A program made the position numbers and the translations under genes. Below, piece by piece: positions 21,809 through 29,248 of a stretch of DNA of 29,248 nucleotides; within the stretch, counting starts at the first letter, position 1; each line of letters begins with the position of its first letter. The notes beneath the pieces were generated by a model. That model made no database searches, was not told the DNA's origin, and saw only the letters and a program-made list of their open reading frames with translations. Source of the DNA: an uncultured Oribacterium sp. (GTDB taxonomy: Bacteria; Bacillota; Clostridia; Lachnospirales; Lachnospiraceae); assembly GCA_902485915.1 (NCBI GenBank), contig CABTMH010000121.1, positions 1 to 29,248 on the forward strand, written 5' to 3'.

Positions 21809-23401
21809 ATGGCAAGTTTAAAAGAAGAAATCGAGAAGAGACGTACGTTTGCGATTATTTCTCACCCGGATGCCGGTAAGACGACACTGACGGAGAAGTT
21901 CCTTCTGTATGGAGGCGCGATCAATCTCGCAGGTACTGTCAAGGGGCGGAAGGCAACCAAGCATGCGGTTTCCGACTGGATGGAGATCGAGAAGCAGAGA
22001 GGTATCTCGGTTACCTCCTCTGTGCTTCAGTTTAATTATGAAGGAAAGTGCATTAACATCCTGGATACACCGGGACACCAGGACTTCTCGGAGGATACCT
22101 ACCGGACCCTCATGGCAGCCGACAGTGCGGTCATGGTCATCGATGGTGCGAAGGGTGTCGAGCCGCAGACCATCAAGCTGTTTAAGGTTTGTGTGATGCG
22201 TCATATCCCGATTTTCACCTTCGTCAACAAGTTTGACCGTGAGGCCCGGGATCCATACGAGCTGCTCGATGAGATCGAGAACGTCCTTGGTATCCATACC
22301 TGCCCGATCAACTGGCCGATCGGCTGCGGGCGTAACTTTAAGGGCGTCTATGACCGTGAGACCGAGATGGTGGAGCTCTTCACGGCAAACGCCGGCGGCA
22401 CGAAGGCTGTGGCCGAGCAGGATGTATCGGTGCATGATCCGGGTCTCAGAGATATGGTCGGCTTCGAGTATTATGATAAGCTGCAGGAGGACCTGGAGCT
22501 TCTCGATGGTGCCTCTGACGAGTATGATCAGGAGCGTGTCGATCGCGGCGACCTGACACCGGTCTTCTTCGGATCGGCCCTTACCAACTTCGGCGTGCGG
22601 ACCTTCCTGGAGCACTTCCTGAAGATGACGCTGCCGCCACTTCCGAGAAACAGTGACCAGGGCATCATCAGTCCGGTGGACGAGGCATTTTCTGCCTTCG
22701 TGTTTAAGATCCAGGCGAACATGGATCCGAAGCATCGTGATCGTGTTGCGTTCATGCGTATCTGCTCCGGTGAGTTCGATGCCGGCATGGAAGTCAACCA
22801 CGTGCAGACCGGTCGTAAGGTGAAGCTGAGTCAGCCGACCCAGATGATGGCGGATGAGCGTAAGATCGTGGAGAAGGCCTATGCGGGCGATATCATCGGT
22901 ATCTTCGACCCGGGCATCTTCTCCATCGGTGATACACTGGAGCTTTCGAATAAGAAGTTCCGCTATGAGGGGATCCCGACCTTCGCGCCGGAGCACTTCG
23001 CACGTGTGCGTCAGGTGGACACCATGAAGCGGAAGCAGTTCGTGAAGGGTATCTCGCAGATTGCACAGGAAGGTGCGATCCAGATCTTCCAGGAGTACAA
23101 CTCCGGTATGGAAGAGATCATCGTCGGCGTCGTCGGCGTTCTCCAGTTCGAGGTGCTGAGCTTCCGTCTGAAGAACGAGTACAACGTGGAGATCAAGCTC
23201 GATCAGCTGCCATACGGTTATATCCGCTGGGTGGAAAACTACACCGAGGTCGACATCGATCATATCCAGGGAACCTCCGACATGAAGATCGTAAAGGATC
23301 TGAAGGATCGCCCGCTGCTGCTGTTTGCGCACGAGTGGTCCGTCGGTATGGTACTCGAGCGGAATAAGGAACTGAAGCTGACGGAGTTCAGTCGGAACTG
23401 A
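21809..23401 (+). CDS. prfC: Peptide chain release factor 3
   Basis: RF3 is a GTPase that recycles RF1 and RF2 from the ribosome after peptide release. The 530-residue length is normal. It has the P-loop SHPDAGKTTLTEKFL, the switch I region EIEKQRGISVTSSVLQF, DTPGHQDFSEDTYRTL (G3), NKFDREARDP (G4), and the RF3-specific middle (GVYDRET, FFGSALTNFGV) and C-terminal domains (LPYGYIRWVEN). GRKATKHAVSDWMEIEKQ distinguishes it from EF-G. GAGGAT lies just before the ATG. A small hairpin follows the stop but has no T tract. Confidence 0.97.
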   Translation: MASLKEEIEKRRTFAIISHPDAGKTTLTEKFLLYGGAINLAGTVKGRKATKHAVSDWMEIEKQRGISVTSSVLQFNYEGKCINILDTPGHQDFSEDTYRTLMAADSAVMVIDGAKGVEPQTIKLFKVCVMRHIPIFTFVNKFDREARDPYELLDEIENVLGIHTCPINWPIGCGRNFKGVYDRETEMVELFTANAGGTKAVAEQDVSVHDPGLRDMVGFEYYDKLQEDLELLDGASDEYDQERVDRGDLTPVFFGSALTNFGVRTFLEHFLKMTLPPLPRNSDQGIISPVDEAFSAFVFKIQANMDPKHRDRVAFMRICSGEFDAGMEVNHVQTGRKVKLSQPTQMMADERKIVEKAYAGDIIGIFDPGIFSIGDTLELSNKKFRYEGIPTFAPEHFARVRQVDTMKRKQFVKGISQIAQEGAIQIFQEYNSGMEEIIVGVVGVLQFEVLSFRLKNEYNVEIKLDQLPYGYIRWVENYTEVDIDHIQGTSDMKIVKDLKDRPLLLFAHEWSVGMVLERNKELKLTEFSRN

Positions 23402-23506
23402 GGCGGTTTCTACGATTAAAACGAAAGCCGGCGGCTGCGCTTGCAGGCTTCCGATGAAAAAACTGTCATCTGACAGGGGTTATCATGGTTGAAAGGACAG
23501 ACTGTT

Positions 23507-24904
23507 ATGAATGAGAAAGTAAATAAGTGGATCGAAGAGCACATCGATGAGTATACCCAGGATCTGATCGATTTCTGCTCGATCAATTCTGTAAAGAGCG
23601 CATATGAGGAAGGAAAGCCGTATGGCGATGGTTCCTTCGATGCGCTGAATTTCGGTATCGATCTGGCGGCGAAGTACGGCTTCCCTGTACAGAGCTACGG
23701 CGGCTATGTAGGTGCAGCCGACTTCGATGCTTCTCTTCCGAGATGTCTCGATATGCTGGCGCATACCGATGTCGTGCCGGCAGGCGAGGGCTGGACGGTG
23801 ACCGAGCCGTTTAAGCCGATCGTGAAGGATGGCCGTATCTATGGCCGTGGCACCTCTGATGATAAGGGACCGCTTCTCTGTGCACTGTATGCGATGCGTG
23901 CACTGAAGGAGACCGGTGTCGAGCTGAAGAAGGGCGTTCGTCTCATCATGGGTGCGGACGAGGAGACCGGCTCCGGTACCGATATCGCGAAGTACTATGC
24001 GACCGAGCCGGAGGCAGAGATGACTTTCTCTCCGGATGCCGAGTTCCCGCTCATCAACATCGAGAAGGGCCAGTTCCGTGGCACGATTTCGAAGACGGTA
24101 GAGGAGTCGACCGCACTTCCACGTCTCGTTTCACTCGAGGCAGGTCTCGCTCTGAACGCTGTTCCACAGAAGGCGACCCTTCGCTTCGAGGGTCTCGATA
24201 TGAACCTCGCAGAGGCACCGATGAACGAGGTCAGCGAGCTCTGCGGTGTAGAGTGCACGCAGACCGGCGTGGATGAAATCACCATCGTCGGTGTATCTGC
24301 ACATGCGTCTACACCGGAGGGTGGTAAGAACGCAGGTCTCGCTGCGATGATCCTCGCGACGAAGCTGCCGCTCGCTGCATGTGCACAGATCGATGCGGTG
24401 AAGGCCATGCTGGAGATCTTCCCATGGGCGGAGACCGACGGTGCGCATCTCGGTATCAAGATGGAGGATGCGGAGTCTCATGCACTGACCTGTACACCGG
24501 ACCTCTATCATGTGGATCCGTGCTATATCGAGGTGAAGTTCGACAGCCGTACACCGGTGATGGCAACGAAGGAAAACTGCCAGGATGCAGCGGAGAAGAC
24601 GGCGCATGACCATGGCTTCGATTTCGAGACACCGGGTATGATTCCACCACACAGAGTGGCTGCAGACAGTGCGTTCGTTCAGAAGCTGCTTCATGCTTAT
24701 GAGCATGTGACCGGCCTCAAGGGTGAGGCGATGGCCATCGGCGGTGGCACCTACGTTCATGACATCAAGAACGGTGTGGCTTTCGGCGCTGTTCTTCCTG
24801 GCATCGACACGCACATGCATGGTGCGGATGAGTTCTTCGATCTCGAGAACATCGTGCTGGCCACCAAGGTATATGCAGAAGCCATCATCGAGCTCTGCTC
24901 ATAA
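23507..24904 (+). CDS. pepV: M20-family dipeptidase, PepV type
   Basis: A 465-residue cytoplasmic metallopeptidase of the PepV/Xaa-His dipeptidase group. The di-zinc ligands are visible: the His of LDMLAHTDVVPAGEGW, the Asp of GRGTSDDKGP, the Glu pair of MGADEETGSGTD, the Asp of SPDAEFPLIN and the final His of HMHGADEFF. The lid domain with HASTPEGGKNAG sits in the middle, and GGGTYVHDIKNGVAFG is conserved. AAAGGA (23492-23497) lies 9 bases before the chosen ATG; a longer frame starting with TTG at 23489 has no support. It would release amino acids from short peptides. It ends 24 bases before a palindrome. Confidence 0.92.
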   Translation: MNEKVNKWIEEHIDEYTQDLIDFCSINSVKSAYEEGKPYGDGSFDALNFGIDLAAKYGFPVQSYGGYVGAADFDASLPRCLDMLAHTDVVPAGEGWTVTEPFKPIVKDGRIYGRGTSDDKGPLLCALYAMRALKETGVELKKGVRLIMGADEETGSGTDIAKYYATEPEAEMTFSPDAEFPLINIEKGQFRGTISKTVEESTALPRLVSLEAGLALNAVPQKATLRFEGLDMNLAEAPMNEVSELCGVECTQTGVDEITIVGVSAHASTPEGGKNAGLAAMILATKLPLAACAQIDAVKAMLEIFPWAETDGAHLGIKMEDAESHALTCTPDLYHVDPCYIEVKFDSRTPVMATKENCQDAAEKTAHDHGFDFETPGMIPPHRVAADSAFVQKLLHAYEHVTGLKGEAMAIGGGTYVHDIKNGVAFGAVLPGIDTHMHGADEFFDLENIVLATKVYAEAIIELCS

Positions 24905-24928
24905 TATATAAAGAAGCATCGAGAATTG

Positions 24929-24967
24929 AGTCCGCTATAGGCACACCCTATAGCGGACTATTGTTAT
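24929..24967 (+). terminator. Terminator-like hairpin after pepV
   Basis: A perfect 13-bp stem, AGTCCGCTATAGG (24929-24941) with CCTATAGCGGACT (24947-24959), has a CACAC loop. The following ATTGTTAT is only a weak T tract, so it may be leaky. Confidence 0.7.
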
Positions 24968-25066
24968 AATGTATTTGCTTTTGGGTTATAGAAGTCGTAA
25001 ACTGTGGACATTAAAAAGAGGCGGCGAGTGAAAGACGTCGAACCCGCGGCCTCGGGAGGATGTAGT

Positions 25067-26092
25067 ATGGCAAAGGGTGATAAGATCATCCGGATGGTGA
25101 ATATGGGCAAGACCTTCCACACCTCGAGTGGGGACGTGACTGCGCTCGATGACATCAATCTGGACATTCTGGAGGGTACGGTACAGGGCATCATCGGTCT
25201 CTCCGGCGCGGGCAAGTCAACACTGGTCCGTTGTATCAATTATCTGGAGGTCCCGACGAGCGGACAGGTTCTCTTCGAGGGGAAGTCCCTCGGGGATATG
25301 AGCGATCGGGAGGTCCGGGAGGCGCGTCGCAAGATGGGCATGATCTTCCAGCAGTTCAACCTGCTGGACCAGCGGAACCTTCTTCGGAATGTTACGTTTC
25401 CACTGGAGATCGCAGGGGTCGAGAAGAAAAAGGCACAGGAGCGGGCGATGGAGCTGCTGAAGCTCGTCGGCCTCGAGGACAGGGTGAAGAACTATCCGTC
25501 CCAGCTGTCAGGTGGACAGAAGCAGCGTGTGGCGATCGCCCGGGCGCTCGCGACGAATCCGAAGGTACTCCTCTGTGATGAGGCGACCTCGGCGCTGGAT
25601 CCGAAGACCACGAAGCAGATCCTCGATCTTCTGAGGAGAATCAACCAGGAGATGGGCGTCACGGTCATCGTCATCACGCATCAGATGTCTGTCATCGAAG
25701 CCATCTGTGATAGTGTCGCCATCATTGACCATAGTCACATCGCGGAAAGCGGTCCGGTATCGGAGGTCTTCAGTAACCCGAAGACAGAGATCGGACGCCG
25801 TCTGATTCTCGGGGATGGCAATGCAAATGCGATCCAGCCGATGAGCTTCGGTGACAGTCAGAATCCGAAGATCCGTATCATCTTCGACGGACAGAAGGCA
25901 CATCGCCCGATCATCTCGGACATCGTACTGAGCTGCAACGCGCCGGTCAATATCCTCTTCGCCAACACGAAGGAGGTAGAGGGAAAGGCGGTCGGCCAGA
26001 TGGTCGTCGAGCTTCCGGACAGTGTGGAGGAGGCAGAACGCATCACCCACTATCTGAGAACGAACGATATCCGCTTTGAGGAGGTGAAGTAA
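25067..26092 (+). CDS. metN: Methionine ABC transporter ATP-binding protein
   Basis: MetN powers uptake of methionine with MetI and MetQ. The 341 residues carry the Walker A GLSGAGKST, the Q-loop FQQFNLLDQRN, the LSGGQKQR signature, Walker B VLLCDEATSALD and the switch His in VIVITHQMS. The C-terminal NIL domain (about 265-341) is the regulatory domain that binds methionine and gives trans-inhibition in this family. GGGAGGA (25054-25060) fixes the ATG at 25067; an in-frame GTG at 25004 lies before it without support. No S-box riboswitch is recognisable in the leader. A weak TTGCTT (24975), 17 bases, TAAACT (24998) pair may be the promoter. MetI starts one base after the stop. Confidence 0.95.
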   Translation: MAKGDKIIRMVNMGKTFHTSSGDVTALDDINLDILEGTVQGIIGLSGAGKSTLVRCINYLEVPTSGQVLFEGKSLGDMSDREVREARRKMGMIFQQFNLLDQRNLLRNVTFPLEIAGVEKKKAQERAMELLKLVGLEDRVKNYPSQLSGGQKQRVAIARALATNPKVLLCDEATSALDPKTTKQILDLLRRINQEMGVTVIVITHQMSVIEAICDSVAIIDHSHIAESGPVSEVFSNPKTEIGRRLILGDGNANAIQPMSFGDSQNPKIRIIFDGQKAHRPIISDIVLSCNAPVNILFANTKEVEGKAVGQMVVELPDSVEEAERITHYLRTNDIRFEEVK

Positions 26093-26093
26093 G

Positions 26094-26756
26094 ATGGATG
26101 CAACATCGATTTCCATGTATCTGAAGGAAACCTGGGCCACCATATATATGACCCTGATCTCGAGCAGCATCTCGTACCTGATCGGTATCCCGCTGGGCGT
26201 GATCCTGGTGGTGACGGATAAGGATGGCATCCATCCGATGGCACCGGTCCATACGGTGCTCGGCATGCTCATCAACATCTTCCGCTCGATTCCGTTCCTG
26301 ATCCTGCTGGTTATGGTGCTTCCGCTGACGAAGATGATCGTCGGCACGACACTGGGACCGAAGGCCATCATTCCACCGCTGATCATCGCATCGGCACCGT
26401 ACATCGGGCGTATGGTGGAGTCGAGTCTGAAGGAGGTCGGGGCCGGCGTCATCGAGGCAGCGAAGTCCATGGGTGCGACGAACACGCAGATCATCTTTAA
26501 GGTGCTGCTTCCGGAGGCGAAGCCGAGTCTTCTCGTCGGTGCGGCCATCTGTATCACGACGATCCTCAGCTACTCAGCGATGGCCGGCTTCGTCGGTGGC
26601 GGCGGACTCGGTGCGATCGCACTGAACTATGGCTACTATCGTTATCAGACCGACATCATGCTGATCGCGGTCGCGGTACTGGTGATCCTCGTACAGATCA
26701 TTCAGGAATTCTGGATGCGTTTAAGTGCGAAAACCGATAAGCGCGCCAGAAATTAA
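26094..26756 (+). CDS. metI: Methionine ABC transporter permease
   Basis: A 220-residue membrane permease of the MetI type. Five hydrophobic segments are visible, with NIFRSIPFLILLVMVLPLT and the coupling-helix region SLKEVGAGVIEAAKSMGATNTQII, followed by LPEAKPSLLVG, which matches the EAA motif of ABC permeases. GGGGLGAIALNYGY near the C-terminus is typical for MetI. A very strong ribosome binding site (GAGGAGGTGA, 26078-26087) overlaps the end of metN. MetQ follows after a 181-base structured gap. Confidence 0.96.
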   Translation: MDATSISMYLKETWATIYMTLISSSISYLIGIPLGVILVVTDKDGIHPMAPVHTVLGMLINIFRSIPFLILLVMVLPLTKMIVGTTLGPKAIIPPLIIASAPYIGRMVESSLKEVGAGVIEAAKSMGATNTQIIFKVLLPEAKPSLLVGAAICITTILSYSAMAGFVGGGGLGAIALNYGYYRYQTDIMLIAVAVLVILVQIIQEFWMRLSAKTDKRARN

Positions 26757-26770
26757 AAACTGTATATTCT

Positions 26771-26871
26771 GCGGTTTCTCCGGTTCCTGTGCAGGACATC
26801 TCAGGAAGACATCGAAGAAAGCAGGGCAGTGGGGAAGCGGAAACGGCTTCGTCCTGTCGGAGAAATCCCGC
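26771..26871 (+). other. Candidate structured RNA in the metI-metQ gap
   Basis: GCGG/CCGC (26771-26774 with 26868-26871) and TTTCTCCG/CGGAGAAA (26775-26782 with 26858-26865) form a 12-bp closing stem with a 2-base bulge. Inside, CAGGAC/GTCCTG (26792-26797 with 26851-26856) is next to a GAAGC/GCTTC hairpin (26834-26838 with 26846-26850). The left half can instead make a local TCCT/AGGA hairpin. I do not recognise a known riboswitch. Confidence 0.5.
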
Positions 26872-26885
26872 TGGATATAAATCAA

Positions 26886-26923
26886 GATGCATGACGCATC
26901 AGAGAACCGGCGATAGGGCCGGT
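26886..26923 (+). other. Two small hairpins before metQ
   Basis: GATGC/GCATC (26886-26900) and ACCGGC/GCCGGT (26906-26923) stand side by side. The second abuts the metQ ribosome binding site GAGGAGG (26924-26930). Confidence 0.5.
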
Positions 26924-26937
26924 GAGGAGGAAAAATT

Positions 26938-27876
26938 ATGAAGAAGAACATCACACTTGCACTTGCTGCTGTTCTCGCTGCTGCATCCCTTGCAGCCTGC
27001 GGTTCATCCAGCACACCAGAGGCAACCACTGCAGCTGCGACGACCGCTGCTGCCACCGAGACTGCTACCGAAGCTGCGACAGAGGCTGCTGCGGAGACGA
27101 CTGCCGCTGCAGCAGAGGCATCCGATGCCATCGAGCCGCTCGCTGAGCCGGTCGACATCAAGATCGGTGCGACACCAAGCCCGCACGCAGAGATCCTCGA
27201 GGCAGCGAAGGATGACCTTGCAGCCGCTGGTGTAAACATCGAGATCGTCACCTATAACGACTATGTACAGCCGAACCTCGCGACCGAGCAGGGTGAGATC
27301 CAGGCAAGCTACTTCCAGCACCAGCCATACCTCGATGATTTCAATGCTGAGAATAAGACCAGCCTCGTATCCGTGGGCAAGATCCACTATGAGCCGTTCG
27401 GTATCTACGCCGGCAAGTCTTCTGATCTCGCAAACATCGCCGATGGTGCACAGATCGCCGTTCCGAACGATACCACCAACGAGGCACGTGCCCTTCTCCT
27501 CCTGCAGGATAACGGTATCATCACCCTGAAGGAGGGTGCTGGTCTCAAGGCCACCAAGCAGGATATCGTCGAGAATCCGCATAATGTAGAGCTCCTCGAG
27601 GTAGAGGCTGCACAGATTCCGAGATCGGTCGATTCTGTAGATTTCGCCTGCATGAACGGTAACTACGCGATCGAAGCCGGCTTCAAGCCATCGGATGCAC
27701 TGGTTCAGGAGGACCCGAACTCCGAGGCTGCACAGACCTATGGTAACATCGTCGCTGTGGCAGAGAAGGATAAGGATGCTGACTGGGCGAAGAAGCTCGT
27801 CGAGGTTCTTCAGTCGAAGAAGGTTACCGACTTCATCAACGAGAAGTATGAGGGCGGTGTCATCCCTCTTCAGTAA
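26938..27876 (+). CDS. metQ: Methionine-binding lipoprotein
   Basis: MetQ is the outer-face receptor of the methionine ABC transporter. The 312 residues begin with a lipoprotein signal ending LAAC (lipid-bearing Cys21). Residues 22 to ~65 are an Ala/Thr/Glu-rich flexible linker. The NlpA/MetQ domain follows: IKIGATPSPHAEILEAA, YNDYVQPNLATEQGEIQASYFQHQPYLD, VPNDTTNEARALLLLQDNGII and the C-terminal DFINEKYEGGVIPL. GAGGAGG lies 7 bases before the ATG. It is the last gene of metNIQ and ends before a clear terminator. Its lipid tail would be added by the Lgt encoded upstream. Confidence 0.97.
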   Translation: MKKNITLALAAVLAAASLAACGSSSTPEATTAAATTAAATETATEAATEAAAETTAAAAEASDAIEPLAEPVDIKIGATPSPHAEILEAAKDDLAAAGVNIEIVTYNDYVQPNLATEQGEIQASYFQHQPYLDDFNAENKTSLVSVGKIHYEPFGIYAGKSSDLANIADGAQIAVPNDTTNEARALLLLQDNGIITLKEGAGLKATKQDIVENPHNVELLEVEAAQIPRSVDSVDFACMNGNYAIEAGFKPSDALVQEDPNSEAAQTYGNIVAVAEKDKDADWAKKLVEVLQSKKVTDFINEKYEGGVIPLQ

Positions 27877-27945
27877 ATCTGAAAAAAGCATAGCAGAGAA
27901 GGCCATCGGTGCAGCGCTCGCCTGCACGGCCGGAAGCAGAAAAGA

Positions 27946-27980
27946 AACAGGCTTCGGAGAGATACTCCGGGCCTGTTTTT
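27946..27980 (+). terminator. Terminator of metNIQ
   Basis: AACAGGC (27946-27952) pairs with GCCTGTT (27971-27977), and CGGAG with CTCCG inside it, around an AGATA loop. Five T residues follow. Confidence 0.88.
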
Positions 27981-28111
27981 GCGTGCGCTCGACGGACCGC
28001 GCGGGTTCGTGAAGCAGACGGATATAAAAAAGAGGATGGAAAGGACGGGTGCCATAACTTTTGCATTTGACCCTTCCTATTTTGCTCCTGTCGTAGTATA
28101 GTAGACTCTGC

Positions 28112-28159
28112 ACACAAGATATAGTATATGAGCGGTAGCATAAAAACCATATTTTGTAA
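28112..28159 (+). promoter_or_regulatory. Paired NrdR-box-like sites upstream of nrdD
   Basis: Box 1 ACACAAGATATAGTAT (28112-28127) and box 2 (28144-28159, AAACCATATTTTGTAA) match the NrdR consensus ACACWATATATWGTGT at about 13 and 11 of 16 positions. The boxes are separated by 16 bases, the spacing known for NrdR sites. A possible promoter TAGACT (28102-28107), 17 bases, TATATG (28125-28130) overlaps box 1, which fits repression. The rest of the 27877-28220 gap holds the metQ terminator, an AT-rich stretch and a small TCCGC/GCGGA hairpin (28184-28196) in the leader. Confidence 0.7.
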
Positions 28160-28220
28160 ACCGTTAACTATAAAAAAGAAAAATCCGCCTGGCGGAGTAA
28201 AACGGAAAAGGGAGAATGCC

Positions 28221-29248
28221 ATGGGAACACAGGAAAAGGACCTCGCATCGAGGCAGAACGTCATCAAGCGAAATGGTAAGGAGGTAAACTTCGATATCTC
28301 GAAGATCGCGAATGCGATCCGGAAGGCGAACAAGGAGGTCGAGCCGATCTACCAGATGAACGAGTACCAGATCGATGGCATCGCGGAAAACGTAGCGGGC
28401 CAGTGTGCGAAGCTGGAGCGTGCGGTTTCCGTCGAGGAAATCCAGGATATGGTCGAGACCGGCATCATGGAGATGCGTGGCTATGAGGTCGCACAGAAGT
28501 ATGTGCGTTATCGCTACACCCGTGAGCTGGCGCGTAAGGCGAACACCACCGATGAAGAGATCCTGTCCCTTCTCGATCAGTCAAACGAGGAGGCGAAGCA
28601 GGAAAACTCGAATAAGAATCCGGTGATCAACTCCACACAGCGTGACTACATGGCCGGCTATGTATCGAGAGACCTCACCAACCGTGTGCTTCTCCCGGAG
28701 GAGATCACGAAGGCCCACCGCGAGGGCATCATCCACTTCCATGATTCCGATTACTTCGCACAGCGTGAGCACAACTGTGATCTCGTGAATCTCGAGGATA
28801 TGCTGCAGAACGGTACCGTGATCTCCGGCACCATGATCGAGAAGCCGCACAGCTTCTATACGGCCTGCAACATCACGACACAGATCATCGCGCAGGTGGC
28901 ATCGAACCAGTATGGCGGACAGTCCTTCACCCTCAGCCATCTGGCGCCGTTTGTGGATGTATCCCGTCAGAAGATCACAGGCCGCGTGCTGGAGGAAAAC
29001 GCAGAGGCCGGCGTGGTCATGACCGACGAGCAGATACGGAAGGTCGTGGAGAAGCGTCTGGAGGAGGAGGTCGTACGTGGTGTACAGACCATCCAGTATC
29101 AGATGATCACCCTCATGACCTGTAACGGTCAGGCACCGTTCGTTACGATGTTCATGTACCTCGATGAGGTGCCGGCGGGGCAGACCCGTGATGACCTCGC
29201 GATGGTCATCGAGGAGGTGCTGAAGCAGCGCATGCAGGGCGTCAAGAA
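28221..29248 (+). CDS. nrdD: Anaerobic ribonucleoside-triphosphate reductase, 3'-truncated by window edge
   Basis: NrdD is the oxygen-sensitive glycyl-radical enzyme that makes dNTPs during anaerobic growth. The frame is open to the window end and gives about 342 residues, roughly the N-terminal half; the glycyl-radical and zinc-binding C-terminal part is outside. Residues ~12-105 are an ATP-cone regulatory domain (VIKRNGKEVNFDISKIANAI). Then comes NPVINSTQRDYMAGYVSRDL, the HREGIIHFHDSDY segment and CNITTQIIAQVASNQYGGQSF, all typical NrdD. AAAAGGGAGAA (28206-28215) lies just before the ATG. The NrdR-like boxes upstream agree with the assignment. The activase gene nrdG is not in the window. 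Confidence 0.96.
   Translation, partial: MGTQEKDLASRQNVIKRNGKEVNFDISKIANAIRKANKEVEPIYQMNEYQIDGIAENVAGQCAKLERAVSVEEIQDMVETGIMEMRGYEVAQKYVRYRYTRELARKANTTDEEILSLLDQSNEEAKQENSNKNPVINSTQRDYMAGYVSRDLTNRVLLPEEITKAHREGIIHFHDSDYFAQREHNCDLVNLEDMLQNGTVISGTMIEKPHSFYTACNITTQIIAQVASNQYGGQSFTLSHLAPFVDVSRQKITGRVLEENAEAGVVMTDEQIRKVVEKRLEEEVVRGVQTIQYQMITLMTCNGQAPFVTMFMYLDEVPAGQTRDDLAMVIEEVLKQRMQGVK

Noticed and set aside
23463..23476. CTGTCA-TC-TGACAG palindrome before pepV as an operator
   Set aside because: Short, a single occurrence in the window as far as I could see, and no partner regulator nearby.
24970..25066. SAM (S-box) riboswitch or T-box before metN
   Set aside because: The leader is only about 100 bases and shows none of the conserved S-box core or T-box sequences; only a short CCCG/CGGG pairing near the ribosome binding site is visible.
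1..29248. Mobile elements, prophage, defence systems, CRISPR arrays, tRNA or rRNA genes
   Set aside because: None of the reading frames shows transposase, integrase, phage or defence motifs; no spaced direct repeats or tRNA-like folds were noticed. This is an ordinary housekeeping region.

Overview
The window looks like chromosomal housekeeping DNA from an anaerobic Gram-positive Clostridia, most likely a Lachnospiraceae-type organism with GC-rich third codon positions. This rests on a complete run of division and cell-wall genes (mraZ to ftsZ) in Firmicute order, DivIB/FtsQ with a POTRA domain, a secreted protein with choline-binding-type repeats, a TSCPD-domain protein, a MetNIQ transporter with a lipoprotein receptor, and an anaerobic class III ribonucleotide reductase. 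I identified everything by reading motifs and did no database search, so the genus is open. All genes lie on the + strand.

Layout. (1) 1-1081: 3' part of tuf (EF-Tu) and its terminator. (2) 1119-2266: a strong promoter, a TSCPD protein and an overlapping VTT/TVP38-type membrane protein, followed by an odd inverted repeat. (3) 2493-4682: a secreted cell-wall-binding repeat protein and a single-pass membrane protein, closed by a very strong terminator. (4) 4783-10087: queA-rluF-ligA-lgt, probably one transcript. (5) 10170-11319: ychF as its own unit. (6) 11340-19365: mraZ-rsmH-ftsL-ftsI-mraY-murD-ftsW, with an MraZ-type operator at the start and a strong terminator after ftsW. (7) 19452-21755: divIB, then ftsZ with its own leader. 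(8) 21809-24970: prfC and a PepV-type dipeptidase. (9) 25067-27980: metN-metI-metQ with a structured metI-metQ gap. (10) 28112-29248: paired NrdR-box-like sites and the 5' part of nrdD.

How the genes work together. The central block makes lipid I precursors (MraY, MurD) and the septal synthesis machine (FtsW, FtsI, FtsL, DivIB) that FtsZ organises. lgt acylates lipoproteins such as MetQ. The most interesting points are regulatory or structural: a triple 10-bp MraZ repeat abutting the mraZ start, two back-to-back hairpins built with rare Leu codons in the 5' end of the ftsI-like gene, a folded RNA candidate between metI and metQ, a two-box NrdR site before nrdD, an approximately 94-residue extension on QueA, and a secreted protein with three SPDGRGG-type repeats. 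No tRNA, rRNA, CRISPR array, insertion sequence or prophage gene was seen.
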